Positions 6,380 through 14,437 of a stretch of DNA of 64,000 nt are shown here, in pieces. The notes under the pieces are model-generated. The model was not told where the DNA came from. It saw only the letters and a list, made by a program, of their open reading frames with translations, and made no database searches. Each line of letters begins with the position of its first letter. The first letter of the stretch is position 1. This DNA comes from an uncultured Selenomonadales bacterium. GTDB lineage: Bacteria > Bacillota > Negativicutes > DSM-1736 > Dendrosporobacteraceae. The stretch covers positions 116,862-180,861 of the forward strand of contig CAMJML010000006.1 in NCBI GenBank assembly GCA_946407015.1. The letters are read 5' to 3'. The position numbers were made by a program, and so were the translations under genes.

Positions 6380-7501
6380 ATGATCCGCCTGAAAGCTTTA
6401 CTGATCAAGGAGTTTATCCAGATGAAGCGGGATAAGCTGACGTTAGGCATGATGGTCATGCTGCCGATCATTCAATTATTGATTTTTGGTTTTGCCATCA
6501 ATACCGATATCAAGCATTTATCGACGGTGGTGTTCGATCAGGCGTTGAAGCAGGAAAGCCGGGAACTCTTAGAGGCTTTCACGGCCAGCGGCTATTTTGA
6601 TATCAATTATGTTGCCGGCAATTTTGATGAAGTAACCGCCTTGATTGAAAAAGGGAATGCCAAAGTGGGCATCGTCATTCCGCCTGATTTGGCGGAAAAT
6701 CTAAAGCATGGCCGGACAGCCAGTGTCCAGGTCATTGTGGATGCGTCTGATTCCATGGCCGCTTCTTCCGCTATCAGCACCGCTCAGATTATTGGTCAGC
6801 TGAAATCGCAGGAAATTCTGGTCCAAAAAATGCAAAGTACGGCCGGAAAGCTGGAGCAGCCGTACGATATCCGGATCAGAGCCTGGTACAATCCTGATTT
6901 TGTTACTGCCTTTTACATGGTGCCGGGTATTTTAGGCATTATTTTGACGATGACCATGGTCATGATTACCGCCATGGCGATTGTGCGCGAGCGGGAAAAT
7001 GGTACCTTGGAGCAGCTGATCGTTACGCCGTTGAAATCCTACGAGTTGATGCTGGGCAAGATCATCCCCTATATTTTTGTCGGCTATGTTCAGGCCACAC
7101 TGGCCTTATTAGTCGGCATTGTCGTATTTGATCTGCCCATTCGCGGCAGTCTAGGATTGTTGTACGGACTGACTTCCTTATTTATCATTGCTTCGTTGAC
7201 GCTGGGCGTGCTGATTTCCAGTTTCGCCAAAACTCAGATGCAGGCGATGCAAATGTCTTTCTTTGTGTTTTTGCCAAGCGTCCTGTTATCCGGCTTCATG
7301 TTTCCGCGGGAGGCCATGCCTACCCTGTTCTATTATATCGGCCAGATTATTCCGCTGACCTATTTCCTGCAAATCCTGCGGGGAATTGTTTTGAAAGGAG
7401 TGGGGCTGTCATTTTTATGGACACAGGTACTGGCCTTGGTGGTATTTATCATGATCACCCTGGTTATCAGTGTGAAAAAGTTTAAAAAAACGATTGCTTA
7501 A
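6380..7501 (+). CDS. ABC-2 family permease (YbhS/YbhR-like)
   Basis: 373 residues. ATG 6380 has GGGAGGG just upstream. The topology is an early transmembrane segment (about 25-45), a large extracytoplasmic domain (about 50-170) and five more segments in the C-terminal half. It carries the ABC-2 signature region RERENGTLEQLIVTPL. E. coli has two permeases, YbhS and YbhR, whereas only one is present here, so it should form a homodimer. Its stop codon overlaps the stop of the convergent amidase gene, leaving no room for a terminator. Confidence 0.9.
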   Translation: MIRLKALLIKEFIQMKRDKLTLGMMVMLPIIQLLIFGFAINTDIKHLSTVVFDQALKQESRELLEAFTASGYFDINYVAGNFDEVTALIEKGNAKVGIVIPPDLAENLKHGRTASVQVIVDASDSMAASSAISTAQIIGQLKSQEILVQKMQSTAGKLEQPYDIRIRAWYNPDFVTAFYMVPGILGIILTMTMVMITAMAIVRERENGTLEQLIVTPLKSYELMLGKIIPYIFVGYVQATLALLVGIVVFDLPIRGSLGLLYGLTSLFIIASLTLGVLISSFAKTQMQAMQMSFFVFLPSVLLSGFMFPREAMPTLFYYIGQIIPLTYFLQILRGIVLKGVGLSFLWTQVLALVVFIMITLVISVKKFKKTIA

Positions 7502-8277
7502 TAATATTGGGGGCGTCTGTCGGTAAATACCGGCAGACGTTTGCGAATATCTGCGCTTTGGCTGAAATCCACATCGGCGATGATCAGTTGTTCCTGTTCG
7601 CCGCCTTCCGCGAGGATTTCGCCCCAGGGATTAATGATCAGGGAATGGCCATACATCTTACCGCGTCCCTTTCCGTTGACGGTATTGGCACTGATGACAA
7701 ACTGCTGATTTTCGATGGCTCTGGCCAGGTTTAGAATCCGCCAGTGGTCACCGCGCACCTCGGGCCATTGGGCCGGAATAAACAAGGTTGTGCAGTCCTC
7801 CAGGGCCAAAGCGCGGGGCAGCTCGGTAAAGCGAATGTCATAGCAAATGATGATGCCCGCCTTGCCGATGCTGAGTTCAAAGCTGCACTTCTGGTCGCCG
7901 GGAGTGATATACTGTTCTTCGGCCATTAAGCCGATTAAATGGATTTTGCTGTATTGGGCGATGACCTGCCCTGTCCGGTTAATGGTATAAGCCGTATTAT
8001 AGACGTTGCCGTTTCTGGCTTCGGGAATAGAGCCTGAGATGATTTCCACGTTATGTTCCCGGGCTATTTGCTGCAGCAGGCTGATGGTCGGTCCATCGGC
8101 AGCTTCGGCCAATTGTTGAATTTGATCCAGCTGATAGCCTGTCGTCCACATTTCGGGTAAAAGAAATAATTCGGCTCCTTGCTGCAAGCCTTTTTGAATC
8201 ATGGCCATGGCTTTTTGACGGTTTGCTTCGACCTGGCCCAGTTGGATATCCATTTGCAGTACGGCTATTCTTTTCAT
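7498..8277 (-). CDS. Nitrilase-superfamily omega-amidase/carbon-nitrogen hydrolase
   Basis: 259 residues from ATG 8277, with AAAGGAG upstream. The nitrilase catalytic triad is visible: E42 (FLLPEMWTTGY), K111 (YSKIHLIG) and C145 (GIIICYDIRFTELPR). The sequence resembles the YafV/MtnU/omega-amidase branch, which hydrolyses omega-amides such as 2-oxoglutaramate or 2-oxosuccinamate in methionine salvage and transamination repair. The substrate is not certain. It is monocistronic and convergent with the exporter permease, sharing the 4 bases 7498-7501. Confidence 0.85.
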   Translation of the reverse strand: MKRIAVLQMDIQLGQVEANRQKAMAMIQKGLQQGAELFLLPEMWTTGYQLDQIQQLAEAADGPTISLLQQIAREHNVEIISGSIPEARNGNVYNTAYTINRTGQVIAQYSKIHLIGLMAEEQYITPGDQKCSFELSIGKAGIIICYDIRFTELPRALALEDCTTLFIPAQWPEVRGDHWRILNLARAIENQQFVISANTVNGKGRGKMYGHSLIINPWGEILAEGGEQEQLIIADVDFSQSADIRKRLPVFTDRRPQYY

Positions 8278-8489
8278 AGATTCAGCTCCTTTGGGGAAGG
8301 TTATTAACAGTATTGTACCAGAAAACCGGTTTTTTGCCAGTTGAGGTTTGTAAAGACCGCTATTGGAATATTTTGTATTGCGAAAAAACGCTGTATATTG
8401 TAAATTGGAGGTAATAGGTGCCATAGCCATATGGCGGCTTGTCCAGTGATTCACAGTGCTTGCTAATTGGCTTTCAAGGGGGGATTTTA

Positions 8490-9068
8490 GTGAATCGAAT
8501 CTTTGTATTGATCGGCCCGCCGGCTTCAGGCAAGACTTCTATCGCCGCAAAACTGGCCAGTCTCGGCATTCCGGAGATGGTGAGCCATACCACGCGCCAG
8601 CCGCGTGAAGGAGAAATGGAGGGCATTCATTACTATTTTGTCTCCAAAGGTGAGTTTAGCGAATTGGAGCTCATTGAGCGGGTGACTTATTCAGGTCATC
8701 ATTACGGTCTTAGCAAGGCTGAGGTGCTGAAAAAAGTCAACGATCATCCCATTAGTATTGTGGTCGTTGAACGCAGCGGTTTGGAGCAGCTCAAGAAGCT
8801 GCTGGGCCAACGGGTAGAGTCTATTTACATTATGATTGACGATATTACCATTATCGAGCGGATGTTGCACCGGGGCGAGTCTAATGCAGATATTCAGCGG
8901 CGGTTTGAATATGCCAAAAAAAACGGTGAGTTTGACCATTGGCAAATTGCCGACTATGTAGTAAAAAACACCAAAGACATTGAGGATGCCGTTCGGCAGA
9001 TTTTGGCGATCATGGGCTTGGCCGTACCGGCATTAGTCCCTTCACAGCCGGAACAAACCAAAGATTAA
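8490..9068 (+). CDS. Guanylate-kinase-like P-loop protein (paralogue, not clearly housekeeping gmk)
   Basis: 192 residues from GTG 8490, with GGGGGG upstream. The P-loop GPPASGKTS at 9-17 and a gmk-like SHTTRQPREGEMEGIHYYFVSKGEF segment place it in the guanylate kinase fold. The latter segment binds GMP in true enzymes. The C-terminal half is divergent and it stands alone, away from the usual gmk-rpoZ neighbours. It may phosphorylate GMP or another nucleotide, or be regulatory. Confidence 0.7.
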   Translation: MNRIFVLIGPPASGKTSIAAKLASLGIPEMVSHTTRQPREGEMEGIHYYFVSKGEFSELELIERVTYSGHHYGLSKAEVLKKVNDHPISIVVVERSGLEQLKKLLGQRVESIYIMIDDITIIERMLHRGESNADIQRRFEYAKKNGEFDHWQIADYVVKNTKDIEDAVRQILAIMGLAVPALVPSQPEQTKD

Positions 9069-9070
9069 GG

Positions 9071-9114
9071 AAAAAAGCCTATTGTTGTGATTACTCTTTC
9101 AACAATAGGCTTTC
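9071..9114 (+). terminator. Intrinsic terminator after the gmk-like gene
   Basis: AAAGCCTATTGTTG pairs with CAACAATAGGCTTT; A- and T-runs on both sides could stop transcription in both directions. Confidence 0.8.
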
Positions 9115-9182
9115 TCATTCGTTAGTAGGCTGGAATCCGGTGAGGCTACGGACCGTATGGCTGTTTTTTGCAAGCGGTATAA

Positions 9183-9452
9183 TTAAGGTAATCGGATAGG
9201 CATATCGGTGACGTAACCGCCAAGGAAATGGCCGTTTATTTCAAATACGTATTTATAGGTCCGCTCATTGACGGTGACCATGAAGGTTTTCGTATCCTGG
9301 GTATAATACCACTTTCCGGCCTGCTGATCATAATAAGGAACAGGATCATCGGTGCTTTCCCAGCCATAATAGGCCCCTGCTGGCTGCGGGGCGGCCACCA
9401 GTATCCAGATGGCGGCGATGAACAGTAAATTGCGCCAAGTTGAGTGATTCAA
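9183..9452 (-). CDS. Small secreted protein of unknown function
   Basis: 89 residues from TTG 9452, with AGGAGGAG just upstream. A clear Sec signal peptide (WRNLLFIAAIWILVAAPQPAGA, cleavage expected after residue 27) precedes a mature part of about 62 residues. The mature part is rich in tyrosine, tryptophan and aspartate (YYGWESTDDPVPYYDQQAG) and reads like a small beta-sheet domain. No cysteine, lipobox or known motif is present. I do not recognise the family. Confidence 0.62.
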   Translation of the reverse strand: MNHSTWRNLLFIAAIWILVAAPQPAGAYYGWESTDDPVPYYDQQAGKWYYTQDTKTFMVTVNERTYKYVFEINGHFLGGYVTDMPIRLP

Positions 9453-9526
9453 ATTAATCTCCTCCTGTCATCATTATAATTCCCATTAAATTCCTATTTT
9501 AGACAGAATCACCGGCAAATTAATGA

Positions 9527-9555
9527 TTGACAAAGTGGGTTGAATCAAATAATAT
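9527..9555 (+). promoter_or_regulatory. Sigma-A promoter of the ArsR-family gene
   Basis: TTGACA at 9527-9532 and TAATAT at 9550-9555 with a 17-base spacer. The short palindrome TTGAATCAA lies inside the spacer and may be part of the repressor site. Confidence 0.7.
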
Positions 9556-9606
9556 AAGGGACAATCAAAAGCATGAATAGATGTCCAACGTTTTGAGGTG
9601 TGAAAA

Positions 9607-9972
9607 ATGACTCAAAAATTAGATTGTGATTTATGTGAACAGGTTTGCGAGCATCCTCAGGTTATCTGTTTGGCTAAGGCTGAGCTGGTTTCGGATGAAA
9701 TGGCCTACAAAACAGCCGAGTTTTTTAAAATATTGGCTGATCCAACCCGGATCAAAATCCTTCAAACCTTAGCGGCCCGCGAATTGTGTGTCTGCGATTT
9801 AGCGGCTGTCCTGGATATGGGACAATCCGCCATTTCCCATCAACTCCGGTTTTTACGCAATGCCCATTTAGTCAAATACCGCAAAGAAGGCAAAATGGCC
9901 TGGTACTCCTTGGATGATGCTCATGTAACCAATTTGCTGATGCAAGGGTTAAGCCACGTGAACCATATCTAA
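9607..9972 (+). CDS. ArsR/SmtB-family metal-responsive repressor, CadC-like
   Basis: 121 residues. Winged-helix ArsR fold with recognition region GQSAISHQLRFLRNAHLVKYRKEGK. Metal-thiolate ligands are prominent: C61 and C63 in ELCVCDL, as in CadC, plus N-terminal C7, C10, C14 and C21 (CDLCEQVCEH and QVIC). CadC uses two N-terminal and two helix-4 cysteines to bind Cd/Pb, so this protein has two extra thiols. No metal efflux ATPase or other target gene is adjacent, so it must act elsewhere or on its own promoter. Confidence 0.87.
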   Translation: MTQKLDCDLCEQVCEHPQVICLAKAELVSDEMAYKTAEFFKILADPTRIKILQTLAARELCVCDLAAVLDMGQSAISHQLRFLRNAHLVKYRKEGKMAWYSLDDAHVTNLLMQGLSHVNHI

Positions 9973-9983
9973 GGAGCGTCAGG

Positions 9984-10400
9984 ATGGGCTATCTGTTTGT
10001 ATACGGGACGCTATTGTCCGGCGGCAGCAATCGTTGTTTGCTTGAACCTTATCTCTGCTCCAGCTGTCCGGCGACTGTAAAAGGGCAAATGTATCATTTG
10101 CCGGAAGGATACCCTATGTTGTTTTCCGGTCATGGACAGGTTTGCGGTGAATTGGTTCACTATCGGGACGAGCCGCAACTGCTTGGTATTCTCGATGAGC
10201 TGGAAGATTATTATGGCCAGGGTCACCAAGACAATGTCTATGAGCGCGTCCGGCTGCCTGTGACGGATGGGGCGGGTGCCGCCTATGAAGCCTGGGTCTA
10301 TTGCTGTCCGTCAGGCAAGGAAGCACAGATGCAGGCCGGGGCAATTGCGGTGCCCTCAGGGGATTGGCGCAGTTTTCAGCAGTTGAACGAGCGTCTGTAA
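9984..10400 (+). CDS. Gamma-glutamylcyclotransferase-like (AIG2/GGACT) family protein
   Basis: 138 residues starting 11 bases after the arsR stop, with AAGGAGCGT as ribosome site, so probably in the same transcript. The family motif FVYGTL lies at 5-10. A conserved acidic segment (GILDELEDYYGQG) near the middle may hold the catalytic glutamate. Members cleave gamma-glutamyl or epsilon-lysyl bonds with release of 5-oxoproline. A link to thiol/metal stress with the CadC-like neighbour is possible but only inferred. Confidence 0.75.
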   Translation: MGYLFVYGTLLSGGSNRCLLEPYLCSSCPATVKGQMYHLPEGYPMLFSGHGQVCGELVHYRDEPQLLGILDELEDYYGQGHQDNVYERVRLPVTDGAGAAYEAWVYCCPSGKEAQMQAGAIAVPSGDWRSFQQLNERL

Positions 10401-10412
10401 GCGGATTCAATC

Positions 10413-10442
10413 AAGCCATACTCGATGGAGTATGGCTTTTTC
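10413..10442 (+). terminator. Intrinsic terminator after the GGCT-like gene
   Basis: AAGCCATACTC pairs with GAGTATGGCTT and is followed by a T run. Confidence 0.8.
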
Positions 10443-10585
10443 CTTTGGCCGTCTGAGGCAAAGTCGTCTTTCTTAAACCTTAGTGGTTTAAGTCGTTGTG
10501 GAAGCAGTGGGGCAGCAGGAGAACGTGTTCTTGCGTGGAATTATATGGTAAATTATATAATAAGAAAACCGGAAGGATGATGGTC

Positions 10586-11308
10586 ATGGCGATCAGGTTG
10601 GTTAGAGCTGTGGTATTGAGTTTGCTGCTTTTACTCGTTTTTTCCGTTTTACCAGTTTATGCGTCCGCGCAGGAACCTAATGAATGGGCAGTACCCGGAA
10701 TTGGCACAATGAAAGGTCCGGACGGCTTCAGGGTATTTGATATTGACAAAGCCATCAAAGAATATGAGGCAAAGCAGGCTCAAGAGAGAAAAAACAAGCC
10801 GCAGGCAAAACCGCCCGTACCAGGAAGCCCACCTGTACAGAAAGCATGGAATGACCTAAAACTCTACCAACTGCAGGTTAATGACGGGAAAGTTTTTCGG
10901 GTGGCCTATGCCATGGTTGTCAAAGATACCAAGAATACTTATCCGGGGATGGCGGCCTTTTTTAACCAGGAGTTGACCGATGGCCAGCAGGATCAGTTGG
11001 CACTATTGAATAAGCAGCTGCAGCAATGGATTGAATTGGTCCGGCTTGAATTAAAGAAAAGAGATATTGCGGATTTGCAAGCCCTTGACGTTCAGTATGT
11101 CAGCCGGCTGAAGCGGGCACCAGAGCCCATTTATACGATGAGTGGACGTTTCATCGGTGATGTGAGCGGATTTCTCGTCCCGGTTTATGCGAAAGGCTAT
11201 GTATTGTTACGAGAAGGTGTTCCGGTGTATATATTGGTGGTGGCCAATGACAGTGAAGGAAAATATTGGGCTAAAACCGCTGATCAACTGCTGAATTCGC
11301 TGCATTAG
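10586..11308 (+). CDS. Secreted or membrane-anchored protein of unknown function
   Basis: 240 residues from ATG 10586, chosen because GGAAGG lies nine bases upstream; ATGs at 10577 and 10580 are too close to it. An N-terminal signal peptide (LVRAVVLSLLLLLVFSVLPVYASA) is followed by a proline/lysine-rich linker (about 65-85). A folded domain of about 150 residues follows and ends with VYILVVANDSEGKYWAKTA. No catalytic motif is seen. I do not recognise the family. Confidence 0.6.
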   Translation: MAIRLVRAVVLSLLLLLVFSVLPVYASAQEPNEWAVPGIGTMKGPDGFRVFDIDKAIKEYEAKQAQERKNKPQAKPPVPGSPPVQKAWNDLKLYQLQVNDGKVFRVAYAMVVKDTKNTYPGMAAFFNQELTDGQQDQLALLNKQLQQWIELVRLELKKRDIADLQALDVQYVSRLKRAPEPIYTMSGRFIGDVSGFLVPVYAKGYVLLREGVPVYILVVANDSEGKYWAKTADQLLNSLH

Positions 11309-11313
11309 ACCAT

Positions 11314-11347
11314 AAAAAAACCTCGTTCCGGCTGGAACGAGGTTTTT
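11314..11347. terminator. Bidirectional terminator between convergent genes
   Basis: AACCTCGTTCC pairs with GGAACGAGGTT and is flanked by A7 and T5 runs. It serves the secreted-protein gene (+) and htpX (-). Confidence 0.85.
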
Positions 11348-11349
11348 GA

Positions 11350-12204
11350 TTATCTTCTGGCCTGCTGTTGCAGTTTGGCTACCCGTTGTGCGGTAGAGGG
11401 GTGGGTACTAAACAGGCTGCTGATGGTACCGCCAATACCGCTTAGCGGATTGATGATAAACATATGCGAAGTCGCGGGAGTGGCTTGCTGCATAACAGCA
11501 TGTTTGGCATAATGCTCGATTTTTTGTAAAGCACTGGCGAGTGCCAATGGATTGCCGGAGATATCGCCGCCGGTTTGATCGGCCTGATATTCTCTGGAGC
11601 GGGAGATGCCAAGCTGAATGAGCGTGGCAGCCAGCGGTGCAACTACGACAGTAAAAATGAGTCCGCCAATTCCGCCGCCGTCATCTTCATCACCCCGGTT
11701 AGTGCCTAAAATAGCGGCCCATTGGGCCATAGTACCAATCCAGGAGATCACACCGGCGATGGAAGCTACCACGGTGCTGATGAGTGTATCGCGGTTTTTG
11801 ATGTGAGCCAGCTCATGGGCTACAACGCCTGCCAGCTCTTCGTAATTCAGGGCTCGCATAATTCCGGTAGTTACGGCTACGACCCCATTTTCAGGATTAC
11901 GCCCGGTTGCAAATGCATTCGGAACATCGGTATCAATGATGTAGACCCGGGGCATTGGCATATTGGCCCGTTTGGCCAGACCAGCTACCATGTTGTAAAG
12001 ATCAGGCGCCTGGTCCGGGTTGACAGGTCGGGCATTGTACATTTTGAGAACAATTTTGTCGCTGAACCAGTAGCTGCCAAAGTTCATGGCCAAGGAAATC
12101 AACAGCATGAACGTGGCTCCGGATTTACCGCCGAAGGCTCCGCCCACGGCAACTAACAAACCGGTAAGAGCGGCCAGCAAAACAGTGGTTTTTAGTGTAT
12201 TCAT
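11350..12204 (-). CDS. htpX: HtpX-type membrane zinc metalloprotease (M48)
   Basis: 284 residues. Two N-terminal transmembrane segments (about 5-45) precede the zinc motif HELAH at 130-134. Two further hydrophobic segments (about 145-170 and 180-200) and the third-ligand region SREYQADQTGG follow. HtpX degrades misfolded inner-membrane proteins together with FtsH. The domain order and length are those of bacterial HtpX. It lies 14 bases downstream of the terC gene on the same strand, so read-through from the riboswitch-controlled promoter is likely. Confidence 0.93.
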   Translation of the reverse strand: MNTLKTTVLLAALTGLLVAVGGAFGGKSGATFMLLISLAMNFGSYWFSDKIVLKMYNARPVNPDQAPDLYNMVAGLAKRANMPMPRVYIIDTDVPNAFATGRNPENGVVAVTTGIMRALNYEELAGVVAHELAHIKNRDTLISTVVASIAGVISWIGTMAQWAAILGTNRGDEDDGGGIGGLIFTVVVAPLAATLIQLGISRSREYQADQTGGDISGNPLALASALQKIEHYAKHAVMQQATPATSHMFIINPLSGIGGTISSLFSTHPSTAQRVAKLQQQARR

Positions 12205-12218
12205 ACGATCCCTCCTCT

Positions 12219-12920
12219 TTAATTTTCAGATGGATTGGTTTCAGGGTTGGAATGCTTTTTCAGCAAATGACCGGCAATGACGACTCCCAGGGTCAGGATG
12301 ACTTGGAGGTAAATATCATAGCGGTGAACCATCTGCCCGATAATTTTATCGGCAATAATCATTTCAGCAGCCGCATAACCTAAGATACCGGCGCCGAAAT
12401 AGATGATGACCGGGAATTTGGTCATGAGTTTTAAAAAGAGCTGTGAACCCCATACAACGAGCGGGATACTGGCCAGCAAGCCGATCAGGATCAAGGAGTA
12501 CTTGCCATCTGGAACTGTTTGCGCTACGGCGGCTAAGGAAAGGACATTATCCAGACTCATGATAAAGTCGGCAATCAGAATGGTTTTAATGGAACTTGCC
12601 AGGTTGGCAGACTGGTCGCAGTGTACTTCCTTCGATTCTTTCGACAAAAGCTTGATGGCGATCCATATCAGCAAAATACCGCCGATGAACTGCAGATACG
12701 GTACTTCCAACAGGCGGGCGGCAACCAGAGTTAATGAAACCCTAAGGCCGATGGCCCCGAACGTACCCCAGAAAATCGCTTTTTTGCGCAGCTCACTCGG
12801 AAGATCTTTACAGGCTAATGCGATAATGATGGCATTATCACCGCTTAAGATTAAGTCCAGCAGTAAAATACTGCCTAGGGCAACAAACCAATCAGGACTG
12901 AAATTTAATAATTCAAACAT
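12219..12920 (-). CDS. TerC/YkoY-family membrane protein, predicted manganese exporter
   Basis: 233 residues with seven predicted transmembrane segments. The TerC acidic signatures are present: DLILSGDNAIIIALACKDLP near residue 20 and DFIMSLDNVLSLAAVAQ near 125, both carrying membrane-embedded Asp and Asn thought to handle metal. TerC proteins of the YkoY/YjbE/Alx group export Mn2+ or aid metalation of secreted enzymes. The upstream yybP-ykoY manganese riboswitch directly supports a manganese role. It is probably co-transcribed with htpX. Confidence 0.9.
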   Translation of the reverse strand: MFELLNFSPDWFVALGSILLLDLILSGDNAIIIALACKDLPSELRKKAIFWGTFGAIGLRVSLTLVAARLLEVPYLQFIGGILLIWIAIKLLSKESKEVHCDQSANLASSIKTILIADFIMSLDNVLSLAAVAQTVPDGKYSLILIGLLASIPLVVWGSQLFLKLMTKFPVIIYFGAGILGYAAAEMIIADKIIGQMVHRYDIYLQVILTLGVVIAGHLLKKHSNPETNPSEN

Positions 12921-13052
12921 GGTATTATCTCCTTCTCATGATTTTGTAGAAAATCCTGCAACAACAATGACTGCAATGACAGTGTAGTTTAGTATTGCTT
13001 AGAATAGGATTAAATGATTCGCCTCCCATGAGATAATCCAGATCTGATAAAA

Positions 13053-13165
13053 CAAAAAGACCTGGTCTCCATTCAGAGACAAGGTCTGGCTTGCAATTGG
13101 ATTGCCAGCAGCGCCGGGGATATAATCCCGTAATGACGACAGCTACTGTACAGCTACTCCCCTTG
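13053..13165 (-). promoter_or_regulatory. yybP-ykoY (manganese) riboswitch with terminator
   Basis: Read on the minus strand, the leader starts with AAGGGGAGTAGC, continues with GTCGTCATTACGGG and CCCCGGCGCTGCTGGCAATCC, and ends with a terminator stem (GACCTTGTCTC/GAGACCAGGTC, then TTTTTG) at 13053-13089. These are the conserved blocks of the yybP-ykoY aptamer, which binds Mn2+ and turns genes on. It sits 130 bases upstream of a TerC gene, the classical partner of this RNA. Confidence 0.88.
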
Positions 13166-13190
13166 TAAAGGAATAATTTAATTTAAATTA

Positions 13191-13219
13191 AGTGTAGCAC
13201 AAAAATGAATGCCAGTCAA
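13191..13219 (-). promoter_or_regulatory. Sigma-A promoter of the riboswitch-terC-htpX transcript
   Basis: On the minus strand TTGACT (13219-13214) and TACACT (13196-13191) are separated by exactly 17 bases. The -35 box overlaps the stop codon of the upstream lysR gene. Confidence 0.78.
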
Positions 13220-14118
13220 CTTTTCAAATCAAATTTAACACCAAACTGGTTACTGGTGAATTTGAGCCATTCCCGGGCGGCAAAAGATAAATATTTGTCT
13301 TTGCGCCAGATAATGGCCAGATGCCAGGGAATCTCCGGCTCAGCCAGTTCCAGGGCTTTAATCCGGGTTGGCGAGAGTTCTTTGGTAATGGTGTCCGGCA
13401 GCAACGCCACGCCGAGTTTGGCCGCAACCATCTCGGCGATAAAATCCCACTGGGAGCTTTCACAAACAATTTTCGGAACAAAGCCGTTTTGGCTGCAGCG
13501 TTCCAAAATGCGGTCACGGATAGTAAAGTCTTCGCGGAATAAAACAAAAGGTTCATGCTTTAATTCGGAAAAGTGAACCAGTTCCTGCTTGGCAAGCGGG
13601 TGGTTTGGATGGACAATCAGCCGCATAGGCTCTTTGACAAAGGAAAACATATTGAAAAGTTCATTTTTTACCGGCAGGGCCACAACCCCGATATCCAGGC
13701 TGCCGTCTTCCACGCCATGCTCGACCTGCTTTGAGCCGACTTCAATGAGCTTGAGGGTAATTTGCGGATATAGATGGTTAAAATCGCCGATGACACTGGG
13801 GAAGAAACTTACCCCTACCATGGGAGGCAGCCCAATAATAATATTGCCTTTTTTTAGGTTGATGACATCAGATAATTCTGAGGTCAGGTTATGGAAGGAG
13901 TTCACGATTTGCTGAGCCTGGCGGAGAACGGCTCTACCGGCGTCGGTAAGCTCGGCCTGTTTGGCAGTCCGGTTAAATAACGTCACGTCCAGTTCTTCTT
14001 CCAGTATTTTTACCATTTTGCTGATCGAGGGCTGCGTAATATGCAGGGCCTGAGCGGCTTTGGTAAAGCTCCGGTGACGGGCTACTTCAATAAAATAAGT
14101 CAAATGTCGAACATCCAT
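13216..14118 (-). CDS. LysR-family transcriptional regulator, CidR-like
   Basis: 300 residues. The N-terminal winged HTH (about 3-60, FTKAAQALHITQPSISKMVKILE) is followed by a two-lobed substrate-binding domain (about 90-290). The stretch ITLKLIEVGSKQVEHGVEDGSLD recalls CidR/YwbI, regulators of holin-like cid/lrg genes and acetate metabolism, but I am unsure of that subgroup. It is divergent from the biotin operon, whose own control looks BirA-based, so a direct role in biotin genes is not indicated. TTAGGAG precedes the ATG. Confidence 0.88.
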   Translation of the reverse strand: MDVRHLTYFIEVARHRSFTKAAQALHITQPSISKMVKILEEELDVTLFNRTAKQAELTDAGRAVLRQAQQIVNSFHNLTSELSDVINLKKGNIIIGLPPMVGVSFFPSVIGDFNHLYPQITLKLIEVGSKQVEHGVEDGSLDIGVVALPVKNELFNMFSFVKEPMRLIVHPNHPLAKQELVHFSELKHEPFVLFREDFTIRDRILERCSQNGFVPKIVCESSQWDFIAEMVAAKLGVALLPDTITKELSPTRIKALELAEPEIPWHLAIIWRKDKYLSFAAREWLKFTSNQFGVKFDLKS

Positions 14119-14259
14119 CGTTTGTCCATCTCCTAATCATTGCTTGCCATCAATCTGATCATTATGAGTATTGACTTGGTTTTCTGTTATGATACCACAT
14201 TTTATTAATAGCTAAAAGGCATAAATACAATTCATAGCAAGAATTGATTGTCTTTTTTA

Positions 14260-14288
14260 TTTACTCTCCCGCTGAATTGCGCTATAAT
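14260..14288 (+). promoter_or_regulatory. Promoter of the biotin operon
   Basis: TTTACT at 14260-14265 and TATAAT at 14283-14288, spacer 17. The predicted start falls in the first GTTAAC repeat. Nothing else is evident between 14119 and 14259. Confidence 0.6.
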
Positions 14289-14295
14289 TATCCAT

Positions 14296-14370
14296 GTTAA
14301 CGCTTAAGAATAGCCGTTAACACTTTATTTAACCCTATGGTTAACCAAGTAAAAAATAATGGTTAACCAT
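14296..14370 (+). promoter_or_regulatory. Two BirA-type operator repeats
   Basis: ATGGTTAACC (14337-14346), a 14-base spacer and GGTTAACCAT (14361-14370) form a perfect inverted repeat. It matches the GTTAACC half-sites and spacing of Firmicute BirA operators. A second pair, GTTAACG (14296-14302) and CGTTAAC (14315-14321) with a 12-base spacer, covers the start region. Biotinyl-5'-AMP-bound BirA would block the operon when biotin is plentiful. Confidence 0.75.
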
Positions 14371-14437
14371 AGCGCAGCTACATACGAAAACGAAATTGAT
14401 TTCATGTACAGAAAAAAAGCACTTTGGAGGAATGAAA

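Noticed and set aside
12403..12987. 194-codon ORF opposite terC
   Set aside because: Antisense shadow of a strongly supported TerC gene; composition is typical of reverse-frame translation.
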